Below, piece after piece: positions 63,454 to 64,000 of a stretch of DNA of 64,000 bases (position 1 is its first letter; the number at the start of each line of letters is the position of its first letter). The stretch is from Paenibacillus segetis (GTDB taxonomy: Bacteria; Bacillota; Bacilli; Paenibacillales; Paenibacillaceae). The translations under genes were made by a program, and so were the position numbers. The stretch covers positions 248,001 to 312,000 of the forward strand of contig NZ_BMFT01000001.1 in assembly GCF_014639155.1 (NCBI RefSeq). Reading direction: 5' to 3'. Under the pieces are notes generated by a model. It searched no databases, had not been told where the DNA came from, and worked only from the letters and a program-made list of their open reading frames with translations.

Positions 63454-64000
63454 ATGCAGCAGCAGGTGGATCCAAGTCGTATCTTAGATTTGTCAGAAAG
63501 TATGAAGCGGTTGAATCGAGCGATCGAGGATAATGAACCTGGCTTATATAAAGAAGTGAGCAGTATTCTAAACGAAACGCGTTATTCCTATTCCGAATTC
63601 TCCAATGTGCAGTCTGTTATCCGGAATATGGATCAGTTGTTGGCTGAGATTCATGATTTATCTAGATCAATCAGTGATCAATTAGATCAGAAGACTACTA
63701 CACTTAGACAAACTGCGGATACCTATGCCCAGGTTGAACAGCAAGTGAAGAATATTTTATCCAATCCAACTACGATCAGTTGGTCCATGAACGTTGGCTT
63801 ATTATCAAAAAAGATGTTTTCTAGTGTGAGTTCTGCCGAAGAACTTCCGTATCAAGCATCCCCACCCTCATTTCTGGATATGATGAAAGGGCTTTTCTTA
63901 CAAGCGAAAAAATGGTACTTAAAAGAAAGATTGAAGTCATTTCAGGGCGACCCGCAAATTGCCAATCTACTTCGGCAACTCAAAAATGGAACGGTACTTG
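63454..64000 (+). CDS. Coiled-coil protein, N-terminal part (cut by window end)
   Basis: The frame is open to the end of the window, giving 182 residues. The first 110 residues are strongly helical and coiled-coil-like (LSESMKRLNRAIEDNEPGL, VIRNMDQLLAEIHDLSRSIS, TYAQVEQQVKNI), then come SMNVGLLSKKMF and a basic helix KKWYLKERLKSFQ. The layout resembles the helical N-terminus of LXG/WXG-type secreted toxins, but the missing C-terminus leaves this open. AGGGAGG lies 7 bases upstream of the ATG. No signal peptide is seen. Confidence 0.6.
   Translation, partial: MQQQVDPSRILDLSESMKRLNRAIEDNEPGLYKEVSSILNETRYSYSEFSNVQSVIRNMDQLLAEIHDLSRSISDQLDQKTTTLRQTADTYAQVEQQVKNILSNPTTISWSMNVGLLSKKMFSSVSSAEELPYQASPPSFLDMMKGLFLQAKKWYLKERLKSFQGDPQIANLLRQLKNGTVL

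Noticed and set aside
1-64000. Search for transposases, integrases, tRNA and rRNA genes
   Set aside because: None of the open frames shows such motifs, and no cloverleaf or rRNA-like stretch was recognised by eye; a tRNA scan was not possible here.

Overview
The window looks like chromosome of a Paenibacillus-type Firmicute. The evidence is S-layer-homology (SLH) anchoring, YesM/YesN two-component pairs beside LplB/YtcP-type sugar permeases, lipoprotein sugar-binding proteins with lipoboxes, sigma-A promoters with catabolite-responsive (cre) boxes, strong AGGAGG ribosome sites and frequent GTG/TTG starts. No tRNA, rRNA, insertion sequence, phage module or CRISPR array was found.

Layout. 1-6.9 kb: end of an iron-type ABC permease, a beta-CASP metallo-beta-lactamase protein, an SLH gene remnant, a large secreted chitinase (FN3 x4, GH18, FN3, SLH x3) and a GNAT acetyltransferase. 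6.9-19.2 kb: two overlapping phosphoesterase genes on the minus strand, divergent from a long run encoding two permeases, a binding protein, a YesM kinase, a YesN regulator, a GH29 alpha-L-fucosidase and a GH35 beta-galactosidase. 19.2-38.6 kb: a large glycan-use island with two related regulators (an ArsR-type winged helix fused to an unrecognised C-terminal domain), three GH2, two GH43, one GH127, an aldose epimerase, an UlaG-like lactonase and a second ABC importer. 38.8-44.7 kb: housekeeping-type transport genes (a calcium P-type ATPase, a PadR regulator with a divergent MFS exporter, a DMT permease). 44.7-56.9 kb: a second YesN/YesM pair, divergent from a third ABC importer followed by two GH95-type enzymes. 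57-64 kb: an acyl-CoA synthetase, a TPP-riboswitch-controlled thiamin salvage group (tenA, thiM, thiD, thiE), a prepilin peptidase and the start of a coiled-coil protein cut by the window edge.

How it works together. Most glycosidases have no signal peptide, so the picture is import of fucose-, galactose- and arabinose-decorated oligosaccharides by three binding-protein ABC systems followed by cytoplasmic exo-hydrolysis. Only the chitinase and one GH43 lipoprotein are exported. None of the three importers has its own ATPase gene here, so a shared MsmX-type ATPase encoded elsewhere is inferred. Several promoters carry a cre box whose last six bases are also the -35 hexamer, which points to CcpA repression.

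The most interesting part is 19.2-34.8 kb. A module of regulator + GH2 + GH43 occurs twice, on either side of one ABC importer. The two regulators share a distinctive, cysteine-containing C-terminal domain that I do not recognise. A 15-bp inverted repeat (TACAA-N5-TTGTA) lies near two operon promoters here and is a candidate operator.
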